The notes under the pieces were generated by a model. The model saw only the letters and a list, made by a program, of their open reading frames with translations. It did not search any database and was not told where the DNA came from. From Monarcha castaneiventris obscurior (taxonomy: Eukaryota; Chordata; Aves; Passeriformes; Monarchidae): a DNA stretch of 64,000 bases. The position numbers and the translations under genes were made by a program. Positions 12,001 to 27,000 of this stretch are shown here, piece after piece (position 1 is the stretch's first letter; every line of letters begins with the position of its first letter). The DNA lies in contig JAMPIT010000230.1 of NCBI GenBank assembly GCA_026261815.1, positions 7,315,001-7,379,000 of the forward strand, read 5' to 3'.

Positions 12001-15000
12001 AGACAACACACCTTCACACTCCTCCTGTGCCAGTTATGCACTTTGCAAAATACATGACAGATGTTTATGTTCATATCCTTCACTTCCCATGTCAGAGTTA
12101 TCCAGTTCTGATGTGGCATTTAGGCTTCTTTATGCAGCCTTGCCTTTAACTTGCTGCACATGGGCTGGAAATCGGGTGAAATGCTCACGCCTGCCAGTTA
12201 TCTTCATGTTAGGCTAAAAAACCTAACAACAGTTAGTGACTCCTAACACAATAAACCTTCCTAAAATGCAGCTCTCCTGTTGGTGTTGCAATCCATTGCT
12301 CACTTCTTGCACAGTTCCACCTGTCTGGTGACTAAGAAACCTTGCAGACTTTTGCAGCAGAAGCCACCTGGCAGGATCACTGTGGATTTTGGCTTCATGC
12401 TATGGAACAGAGGCAGCAGGAGCAGGACAGGAGAAAGCACCTTCCCGGGAAAGCCTTCCCTGAACCATTTCACAGCAATTGTGTTATTTATTGCATGGCC
12501 ACTGTGCACCAGAAAATTCAGCTCCTCTGGCCCAGTCTGAGTTTCACTGACTTCCACTATTACAAGCTCAGTGTCTGAGAATATGTGTAAAATTTATTTA
12601 AAAATATTAATGTACTTAATTTTAATCTGAGCAAGGACAATTCTGTCTTCCAGCAGTAAAAGCAGAACTGCAATTTGAGTTGGCTTAGCTGGGCTAAAGT
12701 AGAGGGAAAATTCTTATTCTATTGCATTACTCAGCAACTATCAATTAAGTGAATCCTCACTAATGAACTGCAGAATCCTCAATTCTGCCCCACAGTGACA
12801 AGCATTAAGACAGGGACATCTTAATTTCAGGAAGCATTTCTGAACAATGGGATTTAGAATTTTCATTTTTTTACATTTGAGGACATTTTTCTTTCCTTTT
12901 AAAGAATGTAATACATTTTAAAATGTAATGCAATGAAAGTCGGAATACTAGGATCACCTTCTCAGAATGGATAAATGAGATTATTAAAGAGAAAAACACA
13001 AAGATAATGTATTCTTTTATTGAATCATTAATAAGAACTCGTTAAAATTAGGAAGTTAGGGGTTTGTGAACTCACATGGGGCTGACGTCTGCTGCCACAC
13101 CCAGGACTTGCTGTTCAATGACAAAGGTTCCAAGGAAACCCTGCTGGAGCATGCGGCCAGTTTAGAGGGAACAGTTCTTTTTAATGTATTGCTCTGCTTT
13201 GCAAGGTTTCTTTTCTTTATTATTTTATAACCTTTAGGCCATAAAATAATAAATCTTTAAAAAATAAAAAACTTTGCAAAACTATGCAATATATTCCAAA
13301 CTTACCAAAAGGCTGGCTCCATGCTCCAGCAGCTTTCCTAAGTAGCTTTGACCTCACAGAATGGGGCATTCTGGGGCACCGCAGTGGAGCAGGCCAGCAC
13401 AACGTCTAAGCACCTACAATGGGGATAAAAGGTTAGTTTTTCTGTCAATTCCTTAGTCAATGCCTCCTTTGGTCTAGTTAATAAAGAAATTTAAATGTAC
13501 TTTTAACTGCACCCAGCACAGGAGGTTGCTCTTGCTTCCTGCTGGGCTCCTAAAACAAAGAGTTCCTATTTAACTCTCAAAAGCCCCTAGCTTGTAAAAA
13601 ATTGAAGACCTAACTTCATTCCATATGCCATTAGAAATATTAATTTAGTTAATGGAAGTGGTGACAGGCAATCATAAGTTTAGAGTAGAATTCTCTGAGT
13701 TAGAAATCTGGGTTGAAATGTTGGGCAGGATCCAGTTATACTGAACCTCAAAGGGTAAAACGCAAAGTCACAAAATTTTAAGTTTTGAGGAGTAAGAGCC
13801 TTTTAAACTCCAGGATGTGTTTTTTTCCTATGACAACAAATAATACTAATTTCTAAAATAGTAATGAATTGGAAATTAGGTTTGTAAGTGGAATTAATTA
13901 GGCTGTATCTGATGCCAGCTTTCTCCAAGTGACAATCACAATTCTAGCAGCCTGAAGTTTTCCTGATTTAATAGGAACAGGGGATTGTGGCAAAGAAGAG
14001 ATTGATGTGATGCTTCACAAGACTAGAATGTTGTTGGCCTGATCTCAGTTCCTTCAACTCCCTTGTTTCCTTTCTCTTTTTTGAAAATGGAATATAAAAT
14101 TTTCTATTCCTTCTATAAGCTACAAATGAGCACAGACTCTGATTGCTTTCTTTCAGAGGCTTGCTGCCTTAATTCACTTGCCAGTCATAAACAATCTTCT
14201 CCTTCTGAAAGGCTGAATACTATCAGTATTGGGAAGGACCTAAGGGCAGCAAATGTGTATTTGTTGGAAAAATGGTTCTAGAAGAAAAAAAAAATTGTAT
14301 TCAGGAGAGTCTTGGGCACCACAAATTAGTTGGGTTTTAGACTGGTCAACATTTATCTGTGTTTATGGGTCTGTCATGATGCCGCATAGAAGTTGTTCTT
14401 GGATGCTCTGTGCTCCAGCACTATCCTACACAACGATACATTCCTTAGCTGAACTCTCCTGTGGTGCTGTATAGTCCTTCCCTGGCCTAACAGTGCTGAC
14501 ATCAGTGCATGCTGGAACACTCAAGTCTTATCAGAAATAGTCACCTGACTTAAAAAAAATCAACATTTAAAAACTAAAACCAGAGTGATTTAATTAAAAT
14601 CTCAAAATTTCTGAAGTTTTTTTTCTGCAGCCTCAATAGTTTTACTTTTATGTTGGGTAAATGAAATGCTGAAAACCCAAAAGTTTTTCAAAACAAAGGC
14701 AACTCTAATCCCTATGTAAAACCCAAAATAGTATTAGGCAAGTATAGCTTAAATCAAGAGAAACTGATCAAGAATGAATAAGATAATACTGTTAATCTTT
14801 GACCTATTTAATATAAAATAACAAATATTTTAAAGGGCAATAAACCATGCCAATAGCCTACTTTTAAATAAACAATAATTGCTGAAAAGAAATTGTTGTG
14901 GTTGTTATCAAATACTTCCTTCAGCTATTTAGTAAATTTGTACAAAGTTTATCCAAAGTATTTTTAATGCCATGGATTATCTTCATTTTAGTAACTAAAA

Positions 15001-18000
15001 ATAGCAGAACTGCTAACACCAAAGAACTTTCTGTGGAGAGTGCAAAGATGTCAGACTACTGTGACTCTGAGATGCCTTCATCAAAATGGGTTCCATTAAC
15101 ACTCCCACAGTTCTTTTCCTTTGCCTCTGCATCAACCCAGCTAACTTAAAAAAAAAATAAATCGATAGACCTGCTTTCAGTAGCTGAACTGTAGCTTCCC
15201 TGGAGTACAGAGATTGACAGAATTGTTATAGTTCTAAATTTATTAACCAAAAAAGCTGATTCGCATTTCACTAGAAATGTTTTGCTCTCTGATAACTTCG
15301 CTACTGCCATACAAGTACCTGCAAAAAACCACACTTCTGTGTCTGCAAAAACCACATCCTGAAAGTCCCACAAATGAGGAAGTCCCCTGGTATCTACCGG
15401 TGCTTTCAGACTAGAGAATGAAAAAGAGGACGCAAGGAAGCCACTTCTTTAAGGTAATGTTGGTAAAGCACTGCTTTCATCAAATGAAACAAGGCAGACT
15501 CTGCAGAGGCAGCAGTAAAGCGGCAGGAGGTCAATGAGCAGCTGTGTTGATGCTCTCTACTTCCAAGTCTAAACACCTACGGCCATGCCCCGCTCAAACA
15601 AACCACATCCTCCATACAGCAGGTTCCATATAGCTTCCAGCAATTCCAACTGCCTGTGGCAGTCCCAGAGGCACTGTCTGTTCTTCCCATCCTTTCATCA
15701 CTCACATCATCCGTTCTGTTGTGCCACAGCACAATGGAAACCGTGTTTCAGAAAAGGCTGAGGAGAAGCCTCACCTGCAGAGGCACCAGAGGACAAACCC
15801 AAGTCCACAGTAGGGATCCAAGCAGATCGCGACTTCCCGGGAGGGATAAAGCTCACACTGCAGCTTAATAGAACGACAAAAGGCACTAGTGGCTGCATGA
15901 GACATCTGAAAGACAACAGCAAAGCAATTAAAATGATCAACTGTGTCATTGGAAAGCTCACTCTCCGACTGCTCCAAGTGCTTACATCAATTACAGGATA
16001 AAAACACCAAATAAATATTGACTTTATGCTCAGTGTAAGCACAGGTAATTTATATCTTAGAAAACATAATTTTCCTTCAAGAGGGCATCCAAGTAATTGT
16101 GAAAGGGGAGAGGAGACAGAATGAATGGTAAGTTTGAAGTGATTTAAGAAAAAGCTGTGAGTGGTTTAAAGATGTGCTCCAAGCTGTATGCAAAGCTAAT
16201 GATAACATGCTACATTTTCTGGAAGAATAAAGGAATGAATGACTGAATGAAACATTTTGTTGATCATCAGTACCACATTTTAAAGTACATATTTCTTAAC
16301 AAAATAAATAAAAAATGCCAATGCACTTTTTAAATTGAAAGGAATCTTGCCAGCAAAACAGTGCTGAGGACCTAATCATTCAGCAATAAAAATCCCCAAT
16401 AAACTTAGCAAAGTTTCTGTAAATAAATATCTGTAAAATATCTTCATGTTATCCAGCTCCTAGTTGAGAAAAAGACTCTTAAAACTTTGGTAAGAAAGCT
16501 CTCAAAGATAAAACAAGCAGAAAGTAGAAATATAAAACCTGATCCAAAAGAAATTATGTTGATTTTTTTCCTAGTATTAGGATGCTTTCCACACTCACCC
16601 ATCCTGACTTAAAAGTTCTAATGACAACGGAAACAGGAAAATATCTTTTAATGTTTGTCCTCTCTATTAGTAACAAGAAAGACACCAGTGTTAGAAATAC
16701 AGCCTGAATAGGATTTAACTTACCAAACCTTTGATCTCTGCCACACAGGGAACTGGTTGTTTTATATACTGCTCACTGAGAGTCAGTGGAGGAAAACGGG
16801 CACTTGGAAGGTAAAATTTATTTGCTCTTAAAGTAAACAGGGGAATAAAGCTCCAGAAGTGACTTTTTCTCCATTCCAGTGACAGCCATAACTGAGGCTG
16901 GATGTGTTCCAAGGGATGCAAAAGGACCAGCTCAGAATGGGTCTCTGTATGGTGATCATCTGCAGTCTGCAGATAAATTCTACTCAAGCTGAATCAAGAC
17001 CACTATTTCACCCAGGATTAAACTGAACTGTATTGATACAGAACTGATAATTATAATTATTCTGTGAATTTTTACACCATAAAAATTGTGTGCAAGCTGT
17101 TGAAAATATTGAGAGTAAACACAAGTGAAATCCACTACTTTCAAAGTGATTATGAAACGTTTGTCAACTTTTCAGGAGGCACGGGAGTTATTTAGCAATT
17201 TCTTTTAATTTAGTACCACTGCATTATGAATATAAGCCTTGTGGCCTCTTTTGATCCTTTTATATTTAATTAATCACTAGTGATGATGTCGTGGATGGTA
17301 ACTATTTACATAAACCTGCTGAGTCAGTGACTTACAGGCTCTGTGACCCAGATATTAGAAGCTAATCAAGAATTCCTTGATAGATTTATCTGTATTTCCC
17401 TCTAGCCACACTAAGAAAGGCTCATCGACTTGTCCTGCCTTTGTCTATCTTTGAAGATTCCCAGATATTCACTTTGCATAGTTAGTAGTCACTTCTGCAA
17501 GTCTGATAAAGTGTAATTCAGACCTGTTTTAATACAGATGACTGCACCTGAAACAATCATTTGAGGCTCCCTCTAGAAGAAATGAAGACTTATGTGACAT
17601 TCACTCCTTTAAAAAATAGATGTTTTACATAAGTCAGGTAAATTACACCCTAAAAGTCCCTGCTTCTCTCTGTTGGCTGGTAGGAACCCAGTGACCACAT
17701 CTGTAGGCATTGCAGCTATTCAAAGTTAGATGGAATGAATGTTGCAGGAGTGTCCAATATGTGACCATCAGCAAGATCACCATTTAACCATCAGTCAGCC
17801 TCAAGCTGGTCACTTCACCAGCCCTGTGCTTCAAATTCTTCACCTGAAAACTGGGAAAATGATGTTTTCTTTGTTTACAAAGCATGCTGACAGTTTCTGC
17901 AAATAGATGGATGACACCAGAGAGTATGAGGAATTCAACATAAGCTCTGAGTGTGCTACATCAGCAGAGATTGCTAAAGTAATCATAATTCTTGGATATG

Positions 18001-21000
18001 CAACAAATAGGAGTAAGGAGGTAACAAGTAAGAATAACAGAGTGATTTTATTGTGTCTTGGTGAAACCAATAGTGAGATGATACATAAATCAGCAGATAG
18101 GTAAAAGAGATTTGATGAATTGTGGTTAGAGGGTTGAAGAAAATGGCAGAATAGATTTCAAGAGCTCAAATGCCTGAGCTTATCAAAAAAATCTATCAAT
18201 GAATTTTTGCAGCTTACCCTAGTACTGTACTAGGTGAATATACCAGAGAAATGATCATGTCCCTCAATTGCATGAAGAAGAGAATATTGAAAACCAATGG
18301 GCAGTAGCTGAGTTGCAACAAGAAGGGAGCAATGAATGGGGCACTGGAACAAGTGGGAAAACGATGACAGTCTCATTTCCTTCATAGGTCGGAAATAACA
18401 GATGCCTAAATTGAAAAATGCTTCAGGCAGACAAACTAGTGGTCTATGCACAGGAGTAATGGAATGAAATTTTTAGTCTGAGGAGGAGGAGATGGGCTAA
18501 ACCCACCACACGCAGTCCCGTAGCAAGTAGAGAAGAACTAATTTAATGTCAATGGAATCAAACAATGACTGCAAGGGAGGAAGCGCTTCAATTCCTAGTT
18601 CCAAAAATCACAGGGATTCACAAATTAGGAGCAACCACCTGCCAGCCAGGCTGGACAGCAAGGGCAGCTTTAACAGGAAGTCCCTACCTTTACCCCTGCC
18701 AGCATGCCAGTGGTGGAGACACTGAAGTCAAGGTAAGCAAGCGTTTCAGGGTTAGAAGGTTTGTAGATCTGTGCAGGCCGCTTCTTTGGCAAATCGTCTG
18801 GTGGAGACAGAGACAGAAAACGTGTGTTTGTCACTGACAAACACGGTGACAAAAGAGACAGAGGTCCCCTAAGCCCAGCACCCACCTGTATCTAGCACTG
18901 GAGGCCATGTCCTGATATCCACTGCTGCCGCCGCCTCCCGCGACCGTAGCAATTTACATATTAATTGCGTAGTCATTAAGCAGGCAGAGCGGCTCACCTA
19001 GAAAATCAAGAAATAAATAAAAACACGATGGGATACTAATTAACTCTCCTATGAAAATGGGCAAGACTGTGACTTATTTTCTGCCAGAACGGGACACAGG
19101 TGTATCAACTTTATGTTTTCTGATCAGCATGCGGGAAGCTGCTCAAAAAATGCAGCTCATTAAGCAGAGAAAGTCATGTGAGTTTTACAACTTACATGAA
19201 AACTGCACCTTGAGAGGAGCATTGTAATGAAATTACAGGCACCTTAATAGTGAGAACATGACCTTTCCAACACATTGTATCAGCTCTCGCCCCAAAGTGC
19301 CAGTAAAAAAGACTGTCCAAAACATTTCCTATATGATGATAATATATCTTGGTTTATAAACAATATTTTCAGATAAACCAAAACCTAGTCTGACATTTTA
19401 TATGCATAATTTTACTATCTTAAGTCAATGTTATGTTAGCCATGTATTTCCAGTTCCCGTGCTAGTGATAAACCACTGTGAACTCTTCTGATATTGGCAA
19501 CAGTAGTTCTAGAACAGAAATTGTGCAAGTGGCACTAAGGAATGAAATGGTGAGCTTACTGCAAATACCATCTGCACCAAATTTTAGATGATACATGCTG
19601 AATTAATCTTTTAGATTTGCTATTTTTAAAAGTTCATAGCTATCAACTATAGGAATATTTCTTACTGATTATAAAAATTAATATACTTAAGGAATTCAGA
19701 CAAACATGAATATGAACACTGAAATCACTGAAGATAAAACACGAAAAACTGAAAAGGCAGCATTCTTCTTTTACACAAACTTTGAAAATCTGTGCAAATG
19801 CTGCTAAGAGTATTTTTTTTATTTAAGGAAAATGAAACATGATTGCACACTAAATTTCCAGTTTAAGCTAATGAAATTGGTAATCATATGTACCCTAAAT
19901 TTTACCACTGAGCAGAAGAGAACAGCTTCTCTTGACAATAATCTCATGGAAGTCAATTTTATACAACACCAGAAATTTGGAAATTTGGACAAACACCACT
20001 GAACCAAACTCTAATCTCTTGACACTCTAATCCCATGACTTCCCTGTATAGACAGTCTAAATATTTCAAGGTAAAAGTGGATACAAACAAAGCCACTGCA
20101 GCACCTCTCAATCCAATCATTTCCACTGCCATGGCAAGGCAAATTTTTACATTTTAATCTATGCAAATCTTGATTTGGGACACTGAGCCATAAAACAAAA
20201 GGAATTTCAAGAGTTGGTGATTAGAAACTTTCTCAGGAATTACACAATCTGGAAAATCAGAAGGTTCATTAAAATACAGAATATGCATGCCCAGAGAATT
20301 GCACATCAGAGGTAAACACATGGGGGGAAGGAGAAAGAACATATCTTAGCTACAGGTTAGCAACTGCTCAAGATGTGGCTCAGTTCAGTTATATTTTACA
20401 ACTACCAGCTCATCACAAAAACACAATTATGTGGGCCAAATTTTACTCAGAAGTCATTTTTACTGACTTCAAAACATGCTGTGCAGACGTACGTGTTAGA
20501 GCAGGCATTGACCCCACCACATCAGGAAATTTGTGTGACTGCATTGGCAGTGAAAGAATAGCTGCAATATTTCAATTTCTACAAGGCCATTAGTCTCAAA
20601 ATTGAAAGAAGTTCTTGCGTAAAACAGAGCTGAGAGGTTTATAAGTAAAACTGGCATTAATATGGCTAATAAATGTCAACATTTTATTTAGTCTATTGAA
20701 GGGACAGTGAATACAAGTCAGCACAGATCTGTCAGGTTTTTATCATGAAATCAAACAGATCTAGTTTAACTACTAAACATCAAGGGAAAAAGAAACACAT
20801 TTTACATCACTTCTATATGTTAACAATTTATGTTTACAAACACCGAGTGCCAAAATATTAAATAATGAGAATCTTGAAAATAATAGGACGATTTCTCATA
20901 CCTCTTCTGATACTTTGTGGCATCTGATGTCATAAGGAAAGCCAAAAAATAGAACTCTTGCTACTACTTGTTAATTGAAAATATCAAAATTAATTAGCAA

Positions 21001-24000
21001 TGGTAAGACCACATTTGTTTAAACTCATTTCTTCAGAATTCCAGTCAATATAGTATAAACTGCCAGATGTAAAGGGCTATCTAATTTCAACCATTTTTAT
21101 TTCCCTTAGTAACAAGCACATTGCAGTTATTTATGTGCAACAAAGGCTAAATATTGTTAGATAAAGCCAAAATACTAAAAGAAAGCACTAATGAAAAAGT
21201 CTGAGTAACACCTTCCTAGATGAAATGAAATACTGACCAACATCTTCCCAACAGAACTTTGAAACTGTTTTAAATGCAAAACAATTGGATGTTCAGAGGT
21301 GAGTATGCCATCAGGTGAGGATAAACTTCCCACTGAGGTTTTTCTCAACAGTCAGTGCGGTGCTGCCTGTGAGGAATCCTACCCCTCTTAGCAGATAGCT
21401 AAATATAACAAAGCACTTTAAATATATTTCTTGAAAGGAGTCACATAACTGGGGCACAATGTGACAGCTCAAGTGAGCAGGTTGTGTGTTGTCAAGTAGC
21501 ATTGATTTTGCAACACACTGAAGTCCTGAGTCCTTGGGAGGAATACAACTCTTCAACCCAACCACCACTCAAGTTACTCAAGTTACTGCTCCTCAAGACA
21601 CAAATCCATCCCCCCTTTCATCTAGTCGTGCAATCTGAGGTGTCTGCTCACCTCCACAATCATCTTCACTGTGGGTAAGGTGGTGGCAATGTTCTGGGGA
21701 TGTGGAGGTCGCACCGTTATTGGCACGCAGCCCGCGTACAGGCATCCGTAAAACGCCGCAATCAGGTCTATCCCTGCACGGAGAACAAAGCAGAAAGCCT
21801 CCCCTGAAAATCAAATCGTTTAATCACAGGCTCCTATGTCAGCATAAATATTACTTGGAACTGAACCCAGAAGGTTAAATGAGTGACTGAGCCCTTTAAC
21901 AGACTTCTTTTTCAGCCCCTTGTCAGTATTTGTTCAGCTTCGCTAATTCCTCTCAACTGCACTGTTCTGAGCACGAAAAAGCACAGGCAACACACAGAAT
22001 TGCAGCTAGATATCAGCATTTAGGAAAACTCCACTTTGATGTTCAGGAAATAACCTGTTAAAAAGACCGATTTTTACAGATTAATTATCTTCCTAAATGT
22101 ACATTTATAGAGTGTACAAGAAGAGAGATGTCCCAGCAAAAGGACGAAGTAGGATGATGCTTGGTCCTATCAGTTGCAGAAACATCTGGAGGTTCCACAA
22201 AACTGTCTTTCTCATGCCATTTTTAACCCTACATAGGCAGCCTTGACTTATCTACCTGAAATTTTACAGTAAAAAGGGGAGTAACGATTTTGAAATCCTG
22301 CTTCTAACATAAAATTAGGTGCTGTCCCATATAAATATTGACTGCAGGTGATGGACAATGGACAGCACCCTTCAGGCTACCTAAGGAGGCTGAACAGACA
22401 ACAGTACAAGGATCCCTTGAATATTGCTGTCTGACACCTCCCTGGTGCTGTACACAGGCTGTAATGGCAGTGGGGGCTGGTTTATTCTTTCAGTGGAAAA
22501 AGATCTGCAGTATTGGTAGGTTATTGTTCCTTCAATAAAATGCTTCATTCATGGGAAGCGAAATACAGAAAACAAACCCTTAAGTTTAAAGTACTAGTCT
22601 TCTTTTGTGGAAAAGGTTTTCCCATATTAACCATTGAGAAACTGATCCTATAACTACAGATATAACCAGTGTCTTGCAGTCCTTACAAACCAAATATCAC
22701 ATTATAGACCTTAAATCAGACCGTTTATTTCACCAACACACAAGAAATGTTAAAGTAGCACTTGATCAAATTTCAAGGAAATGCCAGAAGTGTTACCAGT
22801 TAACACAAACTTAAAAGCCCTGATGCCAAAGGATGAAAATTCAAACCAAGAGAGCTGTCTGGATTAAGAATCTATAGAGAAAATGGTAATTATAATTTTG
22901 TATTTTTTAATAATTTGCGACTTATTAATCAAACTTCTACTCTCAAAAACCCTCATGCATTACTTCCCAGTTATTGTTGCTTTACCCTCATGAAATGCAG
23001 CACTTCCAAGAGGGAATTGAAAAGGTGAATCTAAGAACACTTAGCAGATGGAACTGTATACTCATAAAATAGTCTATGTGCAGCAAATTAAAAAAAAAAA
23101 AAAGCACGTTAAGAGACATGTTTTAAAAACACAGGTGAGTCTTAATCTGAACCCAAAGAAATAAAATCTGTGTGTATGCACAGAGAGAGATCCTTTTAGA
23201 TGTGTTTGACTAAATTCAAAGAAATGTGCATAAGGCAAATATTTTGTGTTTTGCCAATTAACATGGTGTAAATGGTAGCACCACTGATGCAGCACCATTC
23301 TGAAGGACCTTGATGAACTTCCAGCAGTACCAAGGTACAGCTACAGCAATTCTTTACCTGGTGGGTAAACTAAAGCCACGTGGTCTCCATCCTGTAAATG
23401 TCCCCTCTCCATCAGCATGACAGCTATCTTCTCAGCTCGTTTATGCAGCTGGACACATGTCAGCGAGTTGGCTATTGTTCCCTGCACAGGATGAAAGATA
23501 AATGTCACAGGAGATAATGTGATGTGCTGAAACTCTATTTTCCTCTTCACCTTAGAAACTGCAGGATGAGGGGCAGCCACAATATGTCATGCAGTCAACT
23601 AAAAATATGGAAACATTCAGCCTTAGGCCAAACCATAGTTGGAAGAAAAAAAGATGTTTGTAAGGCAGAGGAATATTCTCTGTTCCTTTCCTGGTACCTT
23701 CTGCCCTCAACAGTGTTTCTGCCCCAACCAAGGCAGTACAGCAGTGTACTAATGTCCTGCCCATGTAACCTGTACTTCCCTTGCTACACAGGCAGCATTC
23801 CTCCTGCAGCCAGGGAAGTGCCTTTATGGTCTCTGTAGCAAACTGGAGTATCTGTGGAGAGCAATTCTGAAAATTGCATTTTCTTGTCTGCATGCTGGAG
23901 TGGAGCCAAATGGCCCAGCAGAAATATTTTAAAGACAAGAGACAAAAAACACAGGAGAAAACAATGCTTTGTGACAGAGAAAAAAATTAGTCTGGAATGC

Positions 24001-27000
24001 AAGATGAGCACTTATATTGCATATAAATGAAAGAGAGAAGAAAGGCATTTGTTAAATTTGAATAACTCTGGTCAGCATGAGCTTGGCACTTTTGAAGCAC
24101 TTCAGATAGTGCAAACCCAAAACTATCAAGCAGTGTTTTAAACTGAATGAGTGTTACAGTTCTTGCACTTCCTAAATATATACATGCGTGTGTGTACATA
24201 TGTACCCACACAAATACACATTCAGAAAAATATACACATCTGTATCACTAAATTCACTACAACTGCAGGCAGACACCTCAGAAGTCTAAAAATGAATGTA
24301 CAGGACAGACTGGTTGCACCTAGAGCTGGCCAGGCCAGGTCTGGGCTAGAAGGAAGGGACAGGGCAGTATGGGAAGGGCTGCATCTTGGCTTGTGTACTT
24401 GTTCTGTGGAAAAAGAGGAATTTGGTCTCCAGTACTGCTGTGACACACCTGGCACCTATCACAAGCACTAAGTTCACTTAGTTTCCACTTAGCCACTTAG
24501 TCACCACTGCAATGTTTACTGACCAGGCTTCAGAGAGGAGGGAGCAGTTTGCCAGAGGGCAATCCCTGCAAGCAGTGCTGTGTTACCAGGAGCCCCTGGC
24601 ATTCTCAGACTTCATTACAAGCTGTCAACAAAGAGCACAACCCAACGGAAAATAAAATGGACAAAGTCGGGGCTCAGCATTCCTCTTCATCATCCTCAGC
24701 AACCACACTCACTGAATTGCACTCCAGGCAATTTTAATCAGTCTTTTGATCAATGTGGAGATTATTTCACTAAGAAAGCTTCCTCTAAAGACACACGCAA
24801 CTCTATGGATGCTGGACCAGAGATCACTTCCATCTGTCCAGCCTTGAGTATGCCAAAGCAGCCTGAGGTCTGGCTGTCCTGCCACTGCAGACCTGTCAGG
24901 AGGAACATAATTAAACTCTCCATTTCTTCTTTCAAGAAATTGCCTGTTTCCTTGGTTATGAGAAGAAGGACCCTTTATCTCCTGCCACGCATCAGAAGCA
25001 CAGGTCCTACCGACAGATAGGGAATTGCTGCAAATCACGTGAGTTTGTGCAAAGCTTGTTTACATCTAAGACTTCCGGCACTTGCTGCCAGTGAACCAGT
25101 GGGAAGTCACTGTTTATATGAACTGTAGGGAAGGAGAATCCTGTTGTTGGACAAGAATCACTTGCAAGCATCAGACAACTACTCCCTTTAGGCCTTTAAT
25201 GAGCTACCCTGAAATGTAAAGGTGTTGCAATCCTTCATGACACACACTAAAAACAATGTACTGCACTAATTTTGAAATATTTCAAATTCTCAAAGCTTGG
25301 GTTACAGGAAAACACTAATCTCAGTGGACTTTTATTAGTCATCCCCTGCAGGATGCCTGAATGTTTTAGAACAAAGTGTACAGACAATGTCCAAGGAAGA
25401 CAAAATAGGAAAATTTACGGATCAGAACTAAAATTCAAGATGGGCAATAAAACTTGCCTAGGGCAAACCCCACCAAACCTGCCATCCCTTTCTATAAAAT
25501 ATTAATTCTCTCCAGAAAGCATTACATCTTTTAAACAAATTTCATATGATAAGATACTCTTCACTGAGAGTAACAGAGAAACTGTATTTCAAAATCCAAC
25601 TATTTTTCACTTCTATGGAATGAGAATTTGTTTTGTTAATCCTTGTTTTGCACATTGTGTCCTCACTTCCCACTGTTTGAACCCTTCTTCCAGCATGGGA
25701 AGTTTGGCATTATGTAAAGCTCAAAAGCAACAGTCTTGTGTGGAAGTGATGGGATAGTACATATCAACTCTTTCTCACAGCATCTTTGCTCCTAACTTAC
25801 AGGACACAGCAATGCAATATTTAAATGGTGCAATATTGAATTTATAAACAGCATTGCCTCTCAAGATTTCTACTTTGCCATAAGAAAATACATCACTACT
25901 TCACTATTTATCTGTCAGGTTTCACATATTCACAAACATGAGCTATTAATATGAATTTTTTAAAAAGTTATTTAATGACTTACTGGTAGCCTCAAACTGA
26001 ACTTTGTACCAGCACTGTAAAATGGAGAAGCACATTCTGTAAATACGTGAGTGGTGATTTCACAGAGGTTCACAAATTACTGGAGGTTTAAGAACCCATT
26101 CAAGTTGCATAAAGACCACAATGGGCTGTGACAACATCAGCTACTACTCCAGGGAATAGCACTATTCCAGGCCTCCCCTCTCCTGGAGACTCTCACACAC
26201 TATGTATGTTTCCCAGATCTGACAGATATGTGTAGATGTACAGTGATGGAATAGTTTGAAATCGGACTTTAATTCTCTCTGTGGTCTTGAGAAATACTTT
26301 TTTGTCATCTGTAATCTGTAATCATCCAGGAAGTAAAGAAGTTACACTACAGAAAGCAAGGAAGTTTTACTCTTAGCAAAGCCAAGTTCTGCACTCGTCA
26401 CATTCATTAATTCCATTTTAGTAAGCAATGAAATGCTGTGCTAGGCTGGCACCCCATGTAGGTTATGTAGAGAGATTTATTAGTGATCCTGTGCAGACTT
26501 GATTGTATTCTGGACATACATTTTATTCTCTTCACCTCCTTTCCTCATTCTCACACCTCCCCCAGATGGTCCAATGTCGAAAACAACAGCCACTGCTTTA
26601 TTTAGGGAAAATGCTTTGGTTTTGCCAAGCCTGTGCTTTTCAAATTGGAAATCAGGATGGTGAGCAGTATTAAACGCTGTTATTCAAAACAGAGACAGAT
26701 TTGAAACAGATTCAACAGTATTGAAACAGATCTGCAGTGTCAGCTCACACACAACATGTATGTGGTGGAAAAAGAAATGAGAAAAGTGTAAGGCACACTG
26801 TCTGATACAAAAGCAATCTATATCTTGACAACTGGCAATGATTATTCTCTTTTCCCTTCTGCCTCAGTGAACATTAAATGTAAAAGCTGAGTATTAGTGG
26901 GAAAAGGAAGAGAAAGGTCACATCCAGCCACAGCACAAGCAGGTGCTGCTGAAATCCCAGTGTGCCTTTTCCAAGCCTGTCAGAGACATGGTCTGAGCTT

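Noticed and set aside
13220..13402. Minus-strand frame considered as an extra DIP2C exon
   Set aside because: The flanking exons already join in phase across this intron, and the frame has no DIP2-like sequence.
15903..15905. ATG at the start of visible exon 20 as a translation start
   Set aside because: It is preceded by a good acceptor and sits in the middle of the conserved P-loop region, so it is an internal Met codon.
23090..23103. A run as the tail of a processed pseudogene
   Set aside because: No coding or UTR-like sequence precedes it on either strand and no flanking duplication was found.
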